Assembly (NCBI RefSeq): GCF_003002915.1
Contig: NZ_PVTG01000008.1
Location: 62,001-126,000 of the forward strand
Reading direction: 5' to 3'
DNA: 64,000 nt
DNA from: Geodermatophilus tzadiensis
Lineage (GTDB): Bacteria > Actinomycetota > Actinomycetes > Mycobacteriales > Geodermatophilaceae
In this document: one piece after another, positions 50,156-58,735 of the stretch
Layout: each line of letters begins with the position of its first letter
Position numbering within the stretch: position 1 is the first letter of the stretch
The notes under the pieces: model-generated
What the model was told of the DNA's origin: nothing
The model's database searches: none
What the model saw: only the letters and a program-made list of their open reading frames with translations
Translations under genes and position numbers: made by a program

Positions 50156-50264
50156 CCGGCCAGGTCAGAGGCGGTACGCGACCGGCTGCCACCTGCCGTG
50201 TGCGGCGTCGGGACCGGGGGTAGTGCGCCACCGAGTCGCACACCACCGAGATCGAGGAGACCCC

Positions 50265-50522
50265 GTGACCGTTCCCGACACGACCACCCGCGACGCCGCC
50301 ACCGGTCAGCGCGACATCAAGTCGCACGAGACCACCAGCTTCGCCGACCTCGGCAAGGAGATGTGGTCCTACCTGACGGGGAAGGGCGCGGCGATCAACT
50401 ACGAGTTCGTGGACATGACCGTCGAGGTGCCGCGCGAGACCGGCCCGCAGGCGCCGCGCGCCACCTGGAAGCTCAACGGCACGCTGCGCATCACCACCGC
50501 CGAGAACGCCAGCCGGGGATGA
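50265..50522 (+). CDS. Small conserved-looking protein of unknown function
   Basis: 85 residues, GTG with GAGGAGACC upstream. Seen: hydrophilic start TRDAATGQRDIKSHETTSF, then FADLGKEMWSYLTGKGAAIN and a beta-like region YEFVDMTVEVP, TWKLNGTLRITT. No signal peptide or membrane helix. Coupled by ATGA to the next gene, so both act together. Similar paired proteins occur in Geodermatophilaceae-like genomes in my recollection but I know of no function. Confidence 0.72.
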   Translation: MTVPDTTTRDAATGQRDIKSHETTSFADLGKEMWSYLTGKGAAINYEFVDMTVEVPRETGPQAPRATWKLNGTLRITTAENASRG

Positions 50523-50950
50523 CGCCGGAGGGCGAGCACGCCCTCGAGGTGACCGCCGACCTCTCCGTCGAGGTCGACGGCGTCCCCGTGCGGGTGCAGG
50601 CCTCGGGCTCGGAGATCGAGGTGACCTCTCCCGACGTCCGGCGGCTGTTCGCCGCGGTGCGCGTGGCCGGCGGCGCGGCCACCCAGGGGTCGCCGGGCCG
50701 GGCCGAGCTGGCCCGGGTGGCCGACACGCTGGCCGACCACGGCCTGACGGCGCGGCTGGACGGACCGGCCGGGCGGGTGCTGTCGCTCGGCGCCGACGTC
50801 GACTCGGCCGCGGGCTCGGCACTGGTCGGCACCCGGCACGCGCGGCTGCACCCGGCGGGGGCGCTGCGCAGCAGCGGGCCGGCCGGCGTGCTGGCCGCGG
50901 CGGCGCTGCTCGTGGGGTTCGCCGTCCTGGCCCGCCGCCGGGGCCGCTGA
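50519..50950 (+). CDS. Membrane-anchored protein of unknown function
   Basis: 143 residues, ATG in a 4-nt overlap with the previous stop. Seen: a beta-rich first half (ADLSVEVDGVPVRVQASGSE, EIEVTSPDVRRLFAAVR), a helix (GRAELARVADTLADHGLTAR), a strand LDGPAGRVLSLGADV, and a C-terminal membrane helix GVLAAAALLVGFAVLARRR. The arrangement (cytoplasmic domain, C-terminal anchor with positive tail) suggests a tail-anchored protein. Its partner is the 85-residue protein. Not recognised. Confidence 0.75.
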   Translation: MTPEGEHALEVTADLSVEVDGVPVRVQASGSEIEVTSPDVRRLFAAVRVAGGAATQGSPGRAELARVADTLADHGLTARLDGPAGRVLSLGADVDSAAGSALVGTRHARLHPAGALRSSGPAGVLAAAALLVGFAVLARRRGR

Positions 50951-50954
50951 CCCG

Positions 50955-50994
50955 TCCCACCGGCCGCCGTCCCCTGCGGGACGGCGGCCGGTGG
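50955..50994. terminator. Bidirectional terminator, 18-bp perfect stem
   Basis: CCCACCGGCCGCCGTCCC (50955-50972) and its exact complement (50977-50994) around a CTGC tetraloop, lying between stop codons at 50950 and 50999. The longest perfect stem noted in this window. Confidence 0.85.
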
Positions 50995-50998
50995 GCGC

Positions 50999-52030
50999 TC
51001 AGGCGGTGCGGGCCCCCTGCCACAGGTCGACGCCGGCGTCGACGGCGTGCCGGTCGATGCGGGCGAGCTCGTCGTCGGTGAAGTCCAGCCGGTCGAGCGC
51101 GGCCACGTTCTGCTCGAGCTGCGTCACGCTGCTCGCGCCGATGAGCACGCTGGTCACCCGCCGGTCGCGCAGCGCCCAGGCCAGCGCCATCTGGGCGAGC
51201 GACTGCCCGCGCTCCTGGGCGATGTCGTTGAGCGCCCGCACGCGCTCGAGCGCCTCGTCGGTGAGCAGGTCGGTCGACAGCGACTTGCCCTGGCTGGCGC
51301 GCGAGCCCTCGGGGACGCCGCCGAGGTACTTGTCGGTGAGCATCCCCTGCGCCAGCGGCGAGAAGGCGATGCAGCCGGCGCCGACGTCGGCGAGGGTGTC
51401 GAGCAGCCCCTCGGTCTCGATCCAGCGGTTGAGCATCGAGTAGCTGGGCTGGTGGATCAGCAGCGGCGTGCCGAGGTCGGCCAGGATCGCGGCGGCGCGC
51501 GATGTGTCCTGCGGCGAGTACGACGAGATGCCGGCGTAGAGGGCCCTGCCCGAGCGGACGGCGGTGTCCAGCGCCCCCATCGTCTCCTCGAGCGGGGTCG
51601 TCGGGTCGGGCCGGTGGGAGTAGAAGACGTCGACGTAGTCCAGGCCCATGCGGCGCAGCGACTGGTCGAGGCTGGCCAGCACGTACTTCCGCGACCCGCC
51701 GCCCTGGCCGTAGGGGCCGGGCCACATGTCCCAGCCGGCCTTGGTGGAGAGCACCAGCTCGTCGCGGTAGGGACGGAAGTCGTCGCGCAGGTGGCGGCCG
51801 AAGTTGGTCTCGGCCGAGCCGTAGGGCGGGCCGTAGTTGTTGGCCAGGTCGAAGTGGGTGATCCCCAGGTCGAAGGCCCGCCGCAGCACGGCGCGCTGGC
51901 GCTCCATCGGGACGTCGTCGCCGAAGTTGTGCCACAGCCCGAGGCTGATCACCGGCAGGTCCAGGCCGCTGCGCCCGGTGCGGCGGTAGGTCATGGTCTC
52001 GTAGCGGTTCTCCGCAGCGGTGTGGGTCAT
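50999..52030 (-). CDS. Aldo/keto reductase (YghZ-like)
   Basis: 343 residues, ATG in a 4-nt overlap with the upstream GNAT gene. Seen: TIM-barrel AKR with catalytic Asp and Tyr in FDLANNYGPPYGSAETNFG, Lys in LVLSTKAGWDMWPG, His in VDVFYSHRPDP, GISSYSPQD and C-terminal NADPH loop VLIGASSVTQLEQNV. The segment PGPYGQGGGSRKYV is diagnostic of the E. coli YghZ (L-glyceraldehyde 3-phosphate/methylglyoxal reductase) group. Role: NADPH-dependent aldehyde detoxification. Coupled to an acetyltransferase. Confidence 0.94.
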   Translation of the reverse strand: MTHTAAENRYETMTYRRTGRSGLDLPVISLGLWHNFGDDVPMERQRAVLRRAFDLGITHFDLANNYGPPYGSAETNFGRHLRDDFRPYRDELVLSTKAGWDMWPGPYGQGGGSRKYVLASLDQSLRRMGLDYVDVFYSHRPDPTTPLEETMGALDTAVRSGRALYAGISSYSPQDTSRAAAILADLGTPLLIHQPSYSMLNRWIETEGLLDTLADVGAGCIAFSPLAQGMLTDKYLGGVPEGSRASQGKSLSTDLLTDEALERVRALNDIAQERGQSLAQMALAWALRDRRVTSVLIGASSVTQLEQNVAALDRLDFTDDELARIDRHAVDAGVDLWQGARTA

Positions 52031-52602
52031 GGCGCTGTCCTGCCCCCGCCCCGGCCCGGGGAACCGCGGCGGGCGTTCCCGGGCGCGGTACGGCACGGGA
52101 CCGGCCGGCGCAGGTCCAGCAGCATGACGTCGGAGTCGCCGAGCCGGCCGACGACGACGAAGCCGGCCCGCTCGTAGAGGACGCGGGCCCGGTTGCCGTC
52201 CTCGACGCTCAGCGACAGCGCACGCGCGCCTGTCTCCCGGGCGCGGGCGACCAGGCCGTCGAGCATCGCCGTGCCGATGCCCTGGCCCCGCCGCGCGGGC
52301 GCCACGCCCATCGAGACCTCCGGGACGTCCTCGGCGACGAACCCGTAGCCGGGGTCCCCCGCTGGGAAGGTGCGGCACCAGGCGGCGCCGACCGGTTCAC
52401 CACCGGCGACGACGGCGACGACGCCGAGGTCGCCGGGTCGCGGCCAGCCGGCCACGTAGTGGGCCAGGCGCGGGTCGGCCGCGATGTCGTCACGGGTGAG
52501 GCGGGCGGTGCCCTGCCAGGTGACCGCGCAGAACAGCGCATCGGTGAGCGCGGGAGCATCGCCGGCCGTGGCGTCGCGGAGCCGGACGCCCTCAGCACGC
52601 AC
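52027..52602 (-). CDS. GNAT-family N-acetyltransferase
   Basis: 191 residues, GTG at 52602. Seen: RLRDATAGDAPALTDALF, acetyl-CoA loop VAPARRGQGIGTAMLDGLV (R/QxxGxG) and C-terminal strand ALSLSVEDGNRARVLYERAG followed by FVVVGRL. The last 25 residues (RTAPGNARRGSPGRGG) are a low-complexity tail that overlaps the aldo/keto reductase start. Substrate unknown; small amine or peptide N-terminus. Confidence 0.9.
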   Translation of the reverse strand: MRAEGVRLRDATAGDAPALTDALFCAVTWQGTARLTRDDIAADPRLAHYVAGWPRPGDLGVVAVVAGGEPVGAAWCRTFPAGDPGYGFVAEDVPEVSMGVAPARRGQGIGTAMLDGLVARARETGARALSLSVEDGNRARVLYERAGFVVVGRLGDSDVMLLDLRRPVPCRTAPGNARRGSPGRGGGRTAP

Positions 52603-52681
52603 CGGCCGACGGTATCGACGCCGGCCCCACCTCTCCCCCGCCTCCCCGGCGCTGCCGGCGATCGCGTCGGCACCGTGTCGA

Positions 52682-52717
52682 CGGGTCGAGGTGGCGTCAG
52701 GTCGACCTGGCGACCCG
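52682..52717 (-). terminator. Nested hairpin behind the HNH endonuclease gene
   Basis: CGGGTCG (52682-52688) pairs with CGACCCG (52711-52717) around an inner perfect palindrome CAGGTCGACCTG (52699-52710). It starts 11 nt downstream of the stop codon on the minus strand. Confidence 0.5.
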
Positions 52718-52728
52718 GGCGAGCAGGG

Positions 52729-54237
52729 TCAGAAGGGCGGTGGGTCGTCGTCCGGATCGGTCGGCGGCCGTGGAGCCGGGCCGGCGTCGTCCGGTGGTGC
52801 GGGCTCGGCCGGCGCGGGTGGTCGCATGCCCGGTGGCCGGGTGGTGCGGGTGATCCCCGACGGGGTGGTCACGGTCAGCACGCCATCGGTGCTCATCTGG
52901 AAGTGCCAGCCGCGGGCGAAGGTCTTCAGCCGGTGGTGGCTGCGGCACAGGCAGCACAGGTTGGCGCAGTCGGTGGCGCCGCCGCGGGCGTGCGGGAGGA
53001 CGTGGTCGGCATCGGCCCACCCGACGCGTTGGCCGCAGCCGGGGAAGCGGCAGGTGCGGTCGCGGGTGTGGATGAACGCCTGCTGCGCCGCCGACGGCGC
53101 GTAGGCGGCGACCTCTCCGGGTCGGTCGAGCACGGCGCACCCGCACTCGTCCTGCCCGTGGGTGGTGCATCCCCGCTTGGCGAGGCGGCGCAGCTGCTCC
53201 AGCGTGGTGGTGGCGCGCAGGGCGCCGTCCTCGTCGGTCAGCGCCAGCGTCACCGAGCCACCCTCCGGCGTGCGCAGGCCGAGGGCGTCGAGCTGGGCGA
53301 GGAGGTCGCGGAGCTGGCCGATGGTGATCGGCAGCCCGTTGACCTCACCCGCCTGGCTCGACTCGCCCTTCAGTGCGCTGAGGGTGGCGATCAGCTGCAG
53401 GTGCGCCGTCACCGGCGGACGCGAGTCGTCCCACGGCCGCTGGAGCAGGTCGGCCAGCACCGCCGCGCGCAGCCGGCCGATGGGCCGGTCGTCACCGTCC
53501 TGCTTGAGCAGGACGGCCAGCTGGGCGACCAGGTCGAAGCACGCCGCCACCGGCGCCGGCAGATCGGCAGTCAGGGTGCTCATGCCCTCCCGCGGGGAGG
53601 GATAGACCCGCACATCGGCCTGCCGCTCGGCCTCCCGGCGCCGCTCATCAACGGCATCGGCGTCCACCGCCAGCAGCGCGGCCACGGCCCGCTTCCTGAG
53701 CATGTGGGTGGTCCAGCCGGCGGCCTCGGGCAGCAGCCGGGACTCCACCTGTCGGGCCACCGCCGGGTCGGTGTGCTGCAGCACGTCGACGAGCACCTTC
53801 GCTCGGGCCTCGTCCAGCGCCCCCTCGGCCAGCGCCGCCCAGGTGCCCGGGAGGGACTCCCGGTACACCCACGCCCGGTGCGCCAGCAGCGAGGCCGACC
53901 GGCGGCCGCAGTTGAGCACCATCGCCAGCTCGGCGGGAAAGAACTCACTCACGCCGGGCAGCTCCGGATCCGCCGCCCACGACCCCCGCGTCGCACCCGG
54001 TGTCCCGGGCGCGGGGTCCAGGTCGTCCGGGGTGTCGTCGGCCAAGCCGAGGACGAGCTCGGCCTCGTAGGCGGCCAGCCGGGCCTTGAGGGCGGCCACG
54101 TGCTCCAGCTCGGCGGCCTTCTGCTCGCGGGTCAGCAGCACCACCGGCAGTCGCCGCAGCTCCGGGGGCTCGGTCACGAGCAGGTCGAGGAGCCCCCCGG
54201 CGCACACCGGCGGCTGGTCCTCCTCGATCTCCTGCAC
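52729..54237 (-). CDS. DUF222/HNH endonuclease domain protein (13E12 family)
   Basis: 502 residues, GTG at 54237. Seen: an N-terminal DUF222 region (about 30-330; ELSVNEFFPAELAMVLNCGR-like VSEFFPAELAMVLNCGRR, WAALAEGALDEARAKVLVDV) and a C-terminal HNH nuclease: CRFPGCGQRVGWADADHVLP, HARGGATDCANLCCLCRSHH. The DxDH, N and HH residues of the nuclease are present. The family is multi-copy in actinobacteria (mycobacterial 13E12 repeat) and is sometimes mobile. Function is unproven; DNA cleavage is inferred from the motif. A long acidic/Pro tail follows. Confidence 0.94.
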   Translation of the reverse strand: MQEIEEDQPPVCAGGLLDLLVTEPPELRRLPVVLLTREQKAAELEHVAALKARLAAYEAELVLGLADDTPDDLDPAPGTPGATRGSWAADPELPGVSEFFPAELAMVLNCGRRSASLLAHRAWVYRESLPGTWAALAEGALDEARAKVLVDVLQHTDPAVARQVESRLLPEAAGWTTHMLRKRAVAALLAVDADAVDERRREAERQADVRVYPSPREGMSTLTADLPAPVAACFDLVAQLAVLLKQDGDDRPIGRLRAAVLADLLQRPWDDSRPPVTAHLQLIATLSALKGESSQAGEVNGLPITIGQLRDLLAQLDALGLRTPEGGSVTLALTDEDGALRATTTLEQLRRLAKRGCTTHGQDECGCAVLDRPGEVAAYAPSAAQQAFIHTRDRTCRFPGCGQRVGWADADHVLPHARGGATDCANLCCLCRSHHRLKTFARGWHFQMSTDGVLTVTTPSGITRTTRPPGMRPPAPAEPAPPDDAGPAPRPPTDPDDDPPPF

Positions 54238-54361
54238 GACCCGAACCTACGACCGGGGTACGACAGTTCCCGCAGGTCAGGGAGGTGACGGGCGAGGAGA
54301 TGTGGGGAGGTGAGAGCCCACAGCGCTGACCGCAGCGCCGACCAGCGGGAGTGGTGCTTGC

Positions 54362-55261
54362 ATGACCGGCATGACGACGCAGCGGGTGGCGGTGCTCGGA
54401 CCGGGCGGTGTCGGCGGGCTGCTGGCGGCCCTGCTGGCGCGGGTGGGCGCGGAGGTCACCTGCCTGGCGGGCGCGGACACGGTCGAGGTCCTGCGCCGCG
54501 ACGGCATCCGCCTGGCGAGCGCCCAGCTCGGCGACTCCACGGCCCGGGTGGACGCCGCCGAGGAGCTGACCGAGCCGGTCGACGTCTGCCTCGTCTGCGT
54601 CAAGGCCACGCAGCTCGACGCCGCCCTGGCGCGGGTGCCGGCCGGCGTCCTCGGCGGCGCGCTGCTGGTGCCGTTCCTCAACGGCGTCGAGCACGTCGAG
54701 GAACTGCGGCGGCGCTACCCCGACGCCGGCGTCGTCCCGGCCGCGATCCGGGTGGAGAGCACGCGCACGGCGCCGGGCGTCGTCCGGCACGGGAGCCCGT
54801 TCGTCTCCGTCGACCTGGTCGCCACCGGCGCGCTCGAGGAGCGGGTGCGGGGGCTGGCCGAGCTGCTCGGGCGCGCGGGCGTCGCCGTGCGGGTGGGGGA
54901 CGACGCCGCGGCCGTGCTGTGGGGCAAGCTCGCGTTCCTGGCACCGTTCGCGCTGCTCACCACGTCGGCGCGGGCGACGGCGGGCGAGGTCCGCGAGCAG
55001 CGCCGCGACGACCTGCTCGCCCTGGTCGCCGAGGTCGCGGCGGTGGCCGGCGCCGAGGGCGCCCCGACCGACGCCGAGGCGGTGGTGGCGTTCTTCGACG
55101 GGGTCCCGGCCGGGATGCGCTCGTCCATGCAGCGCGACGCCGAGGCGGGCCGGCCGACCGAGCTCGACGCGATCGGCGGCGCCGTCGTCCGCGCGGCCGG
55201 GCGGCACGGCCTCGCCGTCCCGGTGACCGCCCGCTACGTCGCGGAGCTCTCGGCCGGCTGA
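54362..55261 (+). CDS. Ketopantoate reductase family (ApbA/PanE) oxidoreductase
   Basis: 299 residues, ATG at 54362 (ATG 54371 also possible; GGGAGTGG upstream). Seen: NADP fold VAVLGPGGVGGLLAALLARV, VCVKATQLDAAL with the catalytic Lys region, LVPFLNGVEHVEEL (Asn), and the C-terminal helical domain with SSMQRDAEAGRPTELDAIGG. Role by family: NADPH reduction of 2-dehydropantoate or a related 2-oxo acid. As it stands alone and not with panB/panC, a different oxo acid is possible. It overlaps the convergent MFS gene by 28 nt. Confidence 0.9.
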   Translation: MTGMTTQRVAVLGPGGVGGLLAALLARVGAEVTCLAGADTVEVLRRDGIRLASAQLGDSTARVDAAEELTEPVDVCLVCVKATQLDAALARVPAGVLGGALLVPFLNGVEHVEELRRRYPDAGVVPAAIRVESTRTAPGVVRHGSPFVSVDLVATGALEERVRGLAELLGRAGVAVRVGDDAAAVLWGKLAFLAPFALLTTSARATAGEVREQRRDDLLALVAEVAAVAGAEGAPTDAEAVVAFFDGVPAGMRSSMQRDAEAGRPTELDAIGGAVVRAAGRHGLAVPVTARYVAELSAG

Positions 55262-56436
55262 GCGTCCAGCGGCCGGGTGGCGCCGGCGGCGAACAGGCCT
55301 GCCGCCAGCACGACGAGGACGACGAGCAGCGCGTCGACGATCCCGGTGGCCTCGGCGACGACGCCGATCAGCGGCGGGCCGGCGAGGAACGCGGTGTAGG
55401 CGATCGAGCTGACCACCGAGACCCGCGCGGCCGCCCGCGCGGGGTCGTCGGCGGCGGCACTCATGCCGACCGGGAAGCCGAGCGCCGCGCCGGCGCCCCA
55501 GAGCACCGCGCCCGCGACGGCCAGCGGCAGCGACGGCGCGACGACGAACAGCAGCAGCCCGAGGACGGCGGTCGCGCCGCCTCCCCGCAGGGTGGCCACC
55601 CGGCCCCACCGCGCGAGCAGCGAGCCGCCCAGCACCCGGACGGCGGTCATCGCCGTCACGAAGCAGGCGAACCCGACCGCGGCGGCCGCCTCCGAGACGC
55701 CCTGCCCGTCGACCAGCGCCACGGCCAGCCAGTCGTTGGCGCTGCCCTCGGTGAACGCGAAGGCGAGCGTGAGCGCGCCGACCAGCAGCGTGCGCGGCTC
55801 GCGCCAGGCGCGCCCGACGCCGGACCCCTCCGACCGGGCGGCCTCCTCGTCGGGGTCCGCGGGGAGGAACGAGCGGACGGCGAGCGCGATCGCGGCGAAG
55901 GACGCCGCCGCCACGAGGACCAGGTGCACCGGCAGCGGGAGCGCCAGCGCCGCCGCCGCGGCACCGAGCAGCGCGCCGGCCACCGTGCCGAGGCTGAACC
56001 CGGCGTGCAGCCGGGGCATGAGCGGGCGGGCGAGCCGCCGCTCGACGGCGGCGCCCTCGATGTTCATGGCGACGTCCCAGCCGCCGACGCCGGCGCCGGT
56101 GAGCGCCAGCCCCACCGCGGCCAGCGGGACCGAGGCGGTGCCGAGACCGGCGGCGAGCAGGAGTTGGCCCGTCGTGGTGACGGCGGCGCCGGCCAGCACG
56201 GTGCGCGCCGGGCCGAGGCGGTGCACGACCGGGCCGGTGGCCGGCAGCGCGACACCCGAGCCGAGAGCGAGGCACAGCAGCAGCAGGCCGAGCTGGGCGG
56301 CGGAGAGGTCGAGCGTGTCGCGGGCGGCCGGCACCCGCGAGATCCACGACGCGAAGGCGAACCCGTTGACGATGAAGGCGGTCGCCACGGCGGTGCGTGC
56401 GCGCCCGACCGTCGGGGCGGTGGTGCTGGTCGTCAC
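55234..56436 (-). CDS. MFS transporter under LacI-type control
   Basis: 400 residues, GTG with GAGGGAGAGC upstream. Seen: twelve hydrophobic helices, NGFAFASWISRVPAARDTLD (first helix and the following loop), GPVVHRLGPARTVLAGAAV, LPLPVHLVLVAAASFAAIAL. The pattern of FASWISRVP plus DLSAAQLGLLLL is that of YbjJ/YhcA-like efflux members. Probable sugar-like or small-metabolite exporter or importer. Divergent from the LacI regulator with a perfect palindrome between. Its 3' end overlaps panE-like gene by 28 nt, an unusual convergent overlap. Confidence 0.9.
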   Translation of the reverse strand: MTTSTTAPTVGRARTAVATAFIVNGFAFASWISRVPAARDTLDLSAAQLGLLLLCLALGSGVALPATGPVVHRLGPARTVLAGAAVTTTGQLLLAAGLGTASVPLAAVGLALTGAGVGGWDVAMNIEGAAVERRLARPLMPRLHAGFSLGTVAGALLGAAAAALALPLPVHLVLVAAASFAAIALAVRSFLPADPDEEAARSEGSGVGRAWREPRTLLVGALTLAFAFTEGSANDWLAVALVDGQGVSEAAAAVGFACFVTAMTAVRVLGGSLLARWGRVATLRGGGATAVLGLLLFVVAPSLPLAVAGAVLWGAGAALGFPVGMSAAADDPARAAARVSVVSSIAYTAFLAGPPLIGVVAEATGIVDALLVVLVVLAAGLFAAGATRPLDAQPAESSAT

Positions 56437-56475
56437 AGCTCTCCCTCGGCGTCGGTGCGGCCGGGAACCACCTTA

Positions 56476-56489
56476 TCGAATCGATTCGA
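56476..56489. promoter_or_regulatory. LacI-family operator, perfect 14-bp palindrome
   Basis: TCGAATCGATTCGA is self-complementary over all 14 bases and is AT-rich in a GC-rich setting. It stands 40 bp from the MFS start and 71 bp from the LacI-type regulator start, between divergent genes. The even palindrome with CG near the centre is typical of LacI-family sites (flanked by TAAGG-like sequence of the leftward promoter). Confidence 0.75.
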
Positions 56490-56559
56490 CACCGTGTCCT
56501 GGAGGGCGGCGCGCCACGGCCGTAGCGTCGTGGTGACCCCGTCCGCTCAGGAGGCGCGC

Positions 56560-57624
56560 GTGACCGACCGGAACCGGCCGACCCTGGCCACCGTCGCCGC
56601 GCGCGCCGAGGTGGCGCCGTCCACGGCGTCCCTGGCCTTCTCCGGGTCCTCGCGGGTCGCGCCGGCCACCCGCGAGCGCGTCCTGGCCGCGGCCGCGGAA
56701 CTGGGCTACGCCGGGCCGGACCCGGTCGCCCGCTCGCTGCGGTCCCGCCGCAGCGGGGTGGTCGGCGCGATGATCGGCGAGCGGCTGGCCTATGCGTTCA
56801 CCGACCCCGTGGCGGTGCAGCTGCTCGACGGCGTCACCGAGGTGCTCAGCCCGCTCGGCGTCGGCCTGCTGCTCCTGCCCGGGGACGCCGACCGGCAGGG
56901 CCCGACGGTCGACCAGCTGGCGCACGTGCCGCTCGACGCCGCGGTCTACGCCACCTGCGGGCTCGAGGACGACCCCGCCCTGGCGCACCTGCAGCGCCGC
57001 GGGGTGCCGGTCGTCGCCGTCGACGGGCCCCGGCTGGACGACGTCGTGTTCATCGGCATCCACGACCGGCGCGGGACGGCGGACCTGGCCCGGCACCTCG
57101 CCGGGCTCGGGCACCGCCGCGTCGCCGTCGTCGCCATGCCGCTGCGGCTGGACGGCACCCGCGGACCGGTCACCGCGGCCCGCCGGGCACGCGCGCACTA
57201 CCGCGACGTGCGCGAGCGGCTGCTCGGCGTCGAGGAGGTGTTCGGGCCGGTGCCGGCGGTGGAGGGCGCGAGCAACTCGGTCGGGGAGGGCGAGCGGGCC
57301 GGGCGGGCGCTGCTCGACGTCCCGGCCGCCGACCGGCCCACCGCCGTCGTCGCGCAGAGCGACCTCATGGCCGCCGGCGTGCTGCGCGCCGCCCAGGAAC
57401 TGGGACTGCGGGTGCCCGAGGACGTCAGCGTGGCCGGTTTCGACGGCGTGGAGCTGCCGTGGCTCGCGCCGGTCCGGCTGACCACCGTCGCGCAGCCGAC
57501 CACGGAGAAGGGCCGCGTGGTGGGCCGGGCGGTCGCCGAGCTGGTCGAGGGCCGGCGCCCGGAGGACGTCGTCCTCGACGTGCACGTCTCGGTCGGCACC
57601 ACCACCGGGCCGGCCCCGGGCTGA
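56560..57624 (+). CDS. LacI-family transcriptional regulator
   Basis: 354 residues, GTG with CAGGAGG upstream. Seen: HTH at 8-55 (LATVAARAEVAPSTASLAFS, RVAPATRERVLAAAAELGY; the hinge helix region DPVARSLRSRRSG), then a two-lobe effector domain (VGAMIGERLAYAF, VPVVAVDGPRLDDVVFIGI, HLAGLGHRRVAVVAMPL, PTAVVAQSDLMAAGVLRAAQ, VPEDVSVAGFDGVELPWLAP). Role: repressor released by a sugar or nucleoside-like ligand. Faces the MFS gene and should control it and itself. Confidence 0.94.
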   Translation: MTDRNRPTLATVAARAEVAPSTASLAFSGSSRVAPATRERVLAAAAELGYAGPDPVARSLRSRRSGVVGAMIGERLAYAFTDPVAVQLLDGVTEVLSPLGVGLLLLPGDADRQGPTVDQLAHVPLDAAVYATCGLEDDPALAHLQRRGVPVVAVDGPRLDDVVFIGIHDRRGTADLARHLAGLGHRRVAVVAMPLRLDGTRGPVTAARRARAHYRDVRERLLGVEEVFGPVPAVEGASNSVGEGERAGRALLDVPAADRPTAVVAQSDLMAAGVLRAAQELGLRVPEDVSVAGFDGVELPWLAPVRLTTVAQPTTEKGRVVGRAVAELVEGRRPEDVVLDVHVSVGTTTGPAPG

Positions 57625-57661
57625 GCCGCGTCGCCTCGGCCGGGCCCTCGGCGGGTCGTCC

Positions 57662-58735
57662 TCAGCCTCCTGGGGCGGGCGGCTCCCCGGCCCAGGCGGC
57701 GTGCAGCAGGGCCGCCACGCCGTCGCGGGTGACCGGGCGGGGGTTGGCGTAGGGGTCGGCCACGGCGAGGTCGGCGACGCGGGCGACGTCGTCCTCGGCC
57801 ATGCCCAGCTCGGCGAGGGAGCGGGGGGCGCCGAGCCGGCCGGCCAGCTCCCACAGCGCCCGGGCGGGGTCGGACGCCCCGCCCAGGGCCCGGGACAGGG
57901 CCGCCACGGCCCGGGGTGCGGCCGGGGCGTTGTAGGCCAGCGCGTGCGGCAGGACGACGGTGTGGGTGGGTGCGTGCGGCAGGTCGAGGGTGCCGCCGAG
58001 GGTGTGACACAGCTTGTGGTGCAGACCCATGGTGGTCGCGCCGAGCACCGCGCCGCACAGCCACGCGCCGTACTGGGCCTCGCCGCGGGCCGCCGGGTCG
58101 GCGCCGTCGGCGACCACGGCGGGCAGCGCGGCGGCCAGCGCCCGCACCCCCTCCTCGGCCATCAGGGAGACGATCGGGCTGGCGTCGGGGGCGTAGAGGC
58201 CCTCCACGGCGTGCGCGACCGCGTTGACGCCGGAGGTGACCGACAGCTGCGGCGGCAGGGTGAGCGTGAGCTCGGGGTCGTAGACGACGCTCCTCGGCAG
58301 CACGCGGGGGTCGCGGCCGGTGCGCTTGGCGCCGGCCTCGGTCAGTCCCCAGATCGGGGTCATCTCCGAGCCGGCGTAGGTGGTCGGCACCGCGACGACC
58401 GGCAGCCCGTGCGCCAGCGCGACGGCCTTGCCCAGCCCGATCGCCGAGCCGCCGCCGACGGCCACACAGCCGTCGGCGCCGGCGCCCCGGGCCAGCTCCT
58501 GTGCGCGGGAGGCGACCTCGACCGGCACGTGCATCCGCGCCTCGGGCAGCACCCCGGCCGCCCGCTCCCCCAGCGCGTCGGCGACCGTCCGGCCGGTGTC
58601 CGCCTGCTCCGGGGAGCACAGCACCAGCACCCGTCCCAGGCCCAGGGCGGCGACCTCCTCGGGCAGCCGGGCGAGCGACCCGGGTCCGAACACCACCCGC
58701 ATCGGCAGCGCGGTGTAGGCGAACGGCGCGATCAC
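57662..58735 (-). CDS. Maleylacetate reductase
   Basis: 357 residues, GTG overlapping the previous stop by 4 nt. Seen: iron-type ADH fold with GGGSAIGLGKAVALAHGLPV, VPTTYAGSEMTPIWGLTEAGAK (this segment is diagnostic for the subfamily), TSGVNAVAHAVEGLYAPDASP, HHKLCHTLGGTLDLPHAPTH and VVLPHALAYN (metal His). Role: NADH-dependent reduction of maleylacetate to 3-oxoadipate, last dedicated step of the hydroxyquinol route. It is the last gene of the operon after the intradiol dioxygenase that makes maleylacetate. Length as in TsdD/MacA-type enzymes. Confidence 0.94.
   Translation of the reverse strand: MIAPFAYTALPMRVVFGPGSLARLPEEVAALGLGRVLVLCSPEQADTGRTVADALGERAAGVLPEARMHVPVEVASRAQELARGAGADGCVAVGGGSAIGLGKAVALAHGLPVVAVPTTYAGSEMTPIWGLTEAGAKRTGRDPRVLPRSVVYDPELTLTLPPQLSVTSGVNAVAHAVEGLYAPDASPIVSLMAEEGVRALAAALPAVVADGADPAARGEAQYGAWLCGAVLGATTMGLHHKLCHTLGGTLDLPHAPTHTVVLPHALAYNAPAAPRAVAALSRALGGASDPARALWELAGRLGAPRSLAELGMAEDDVARVADLAVADPYANPRPVTRDGVAALLHAAWAGEPPAPGG

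Noticed and set aside
52729-54237. HNH endonuclease as evidence for an intron, IS or phage
   Set aside because: It is a DUF222 protein of the 13E12 family, with no inverted repeats, transposase or attachment site around it.
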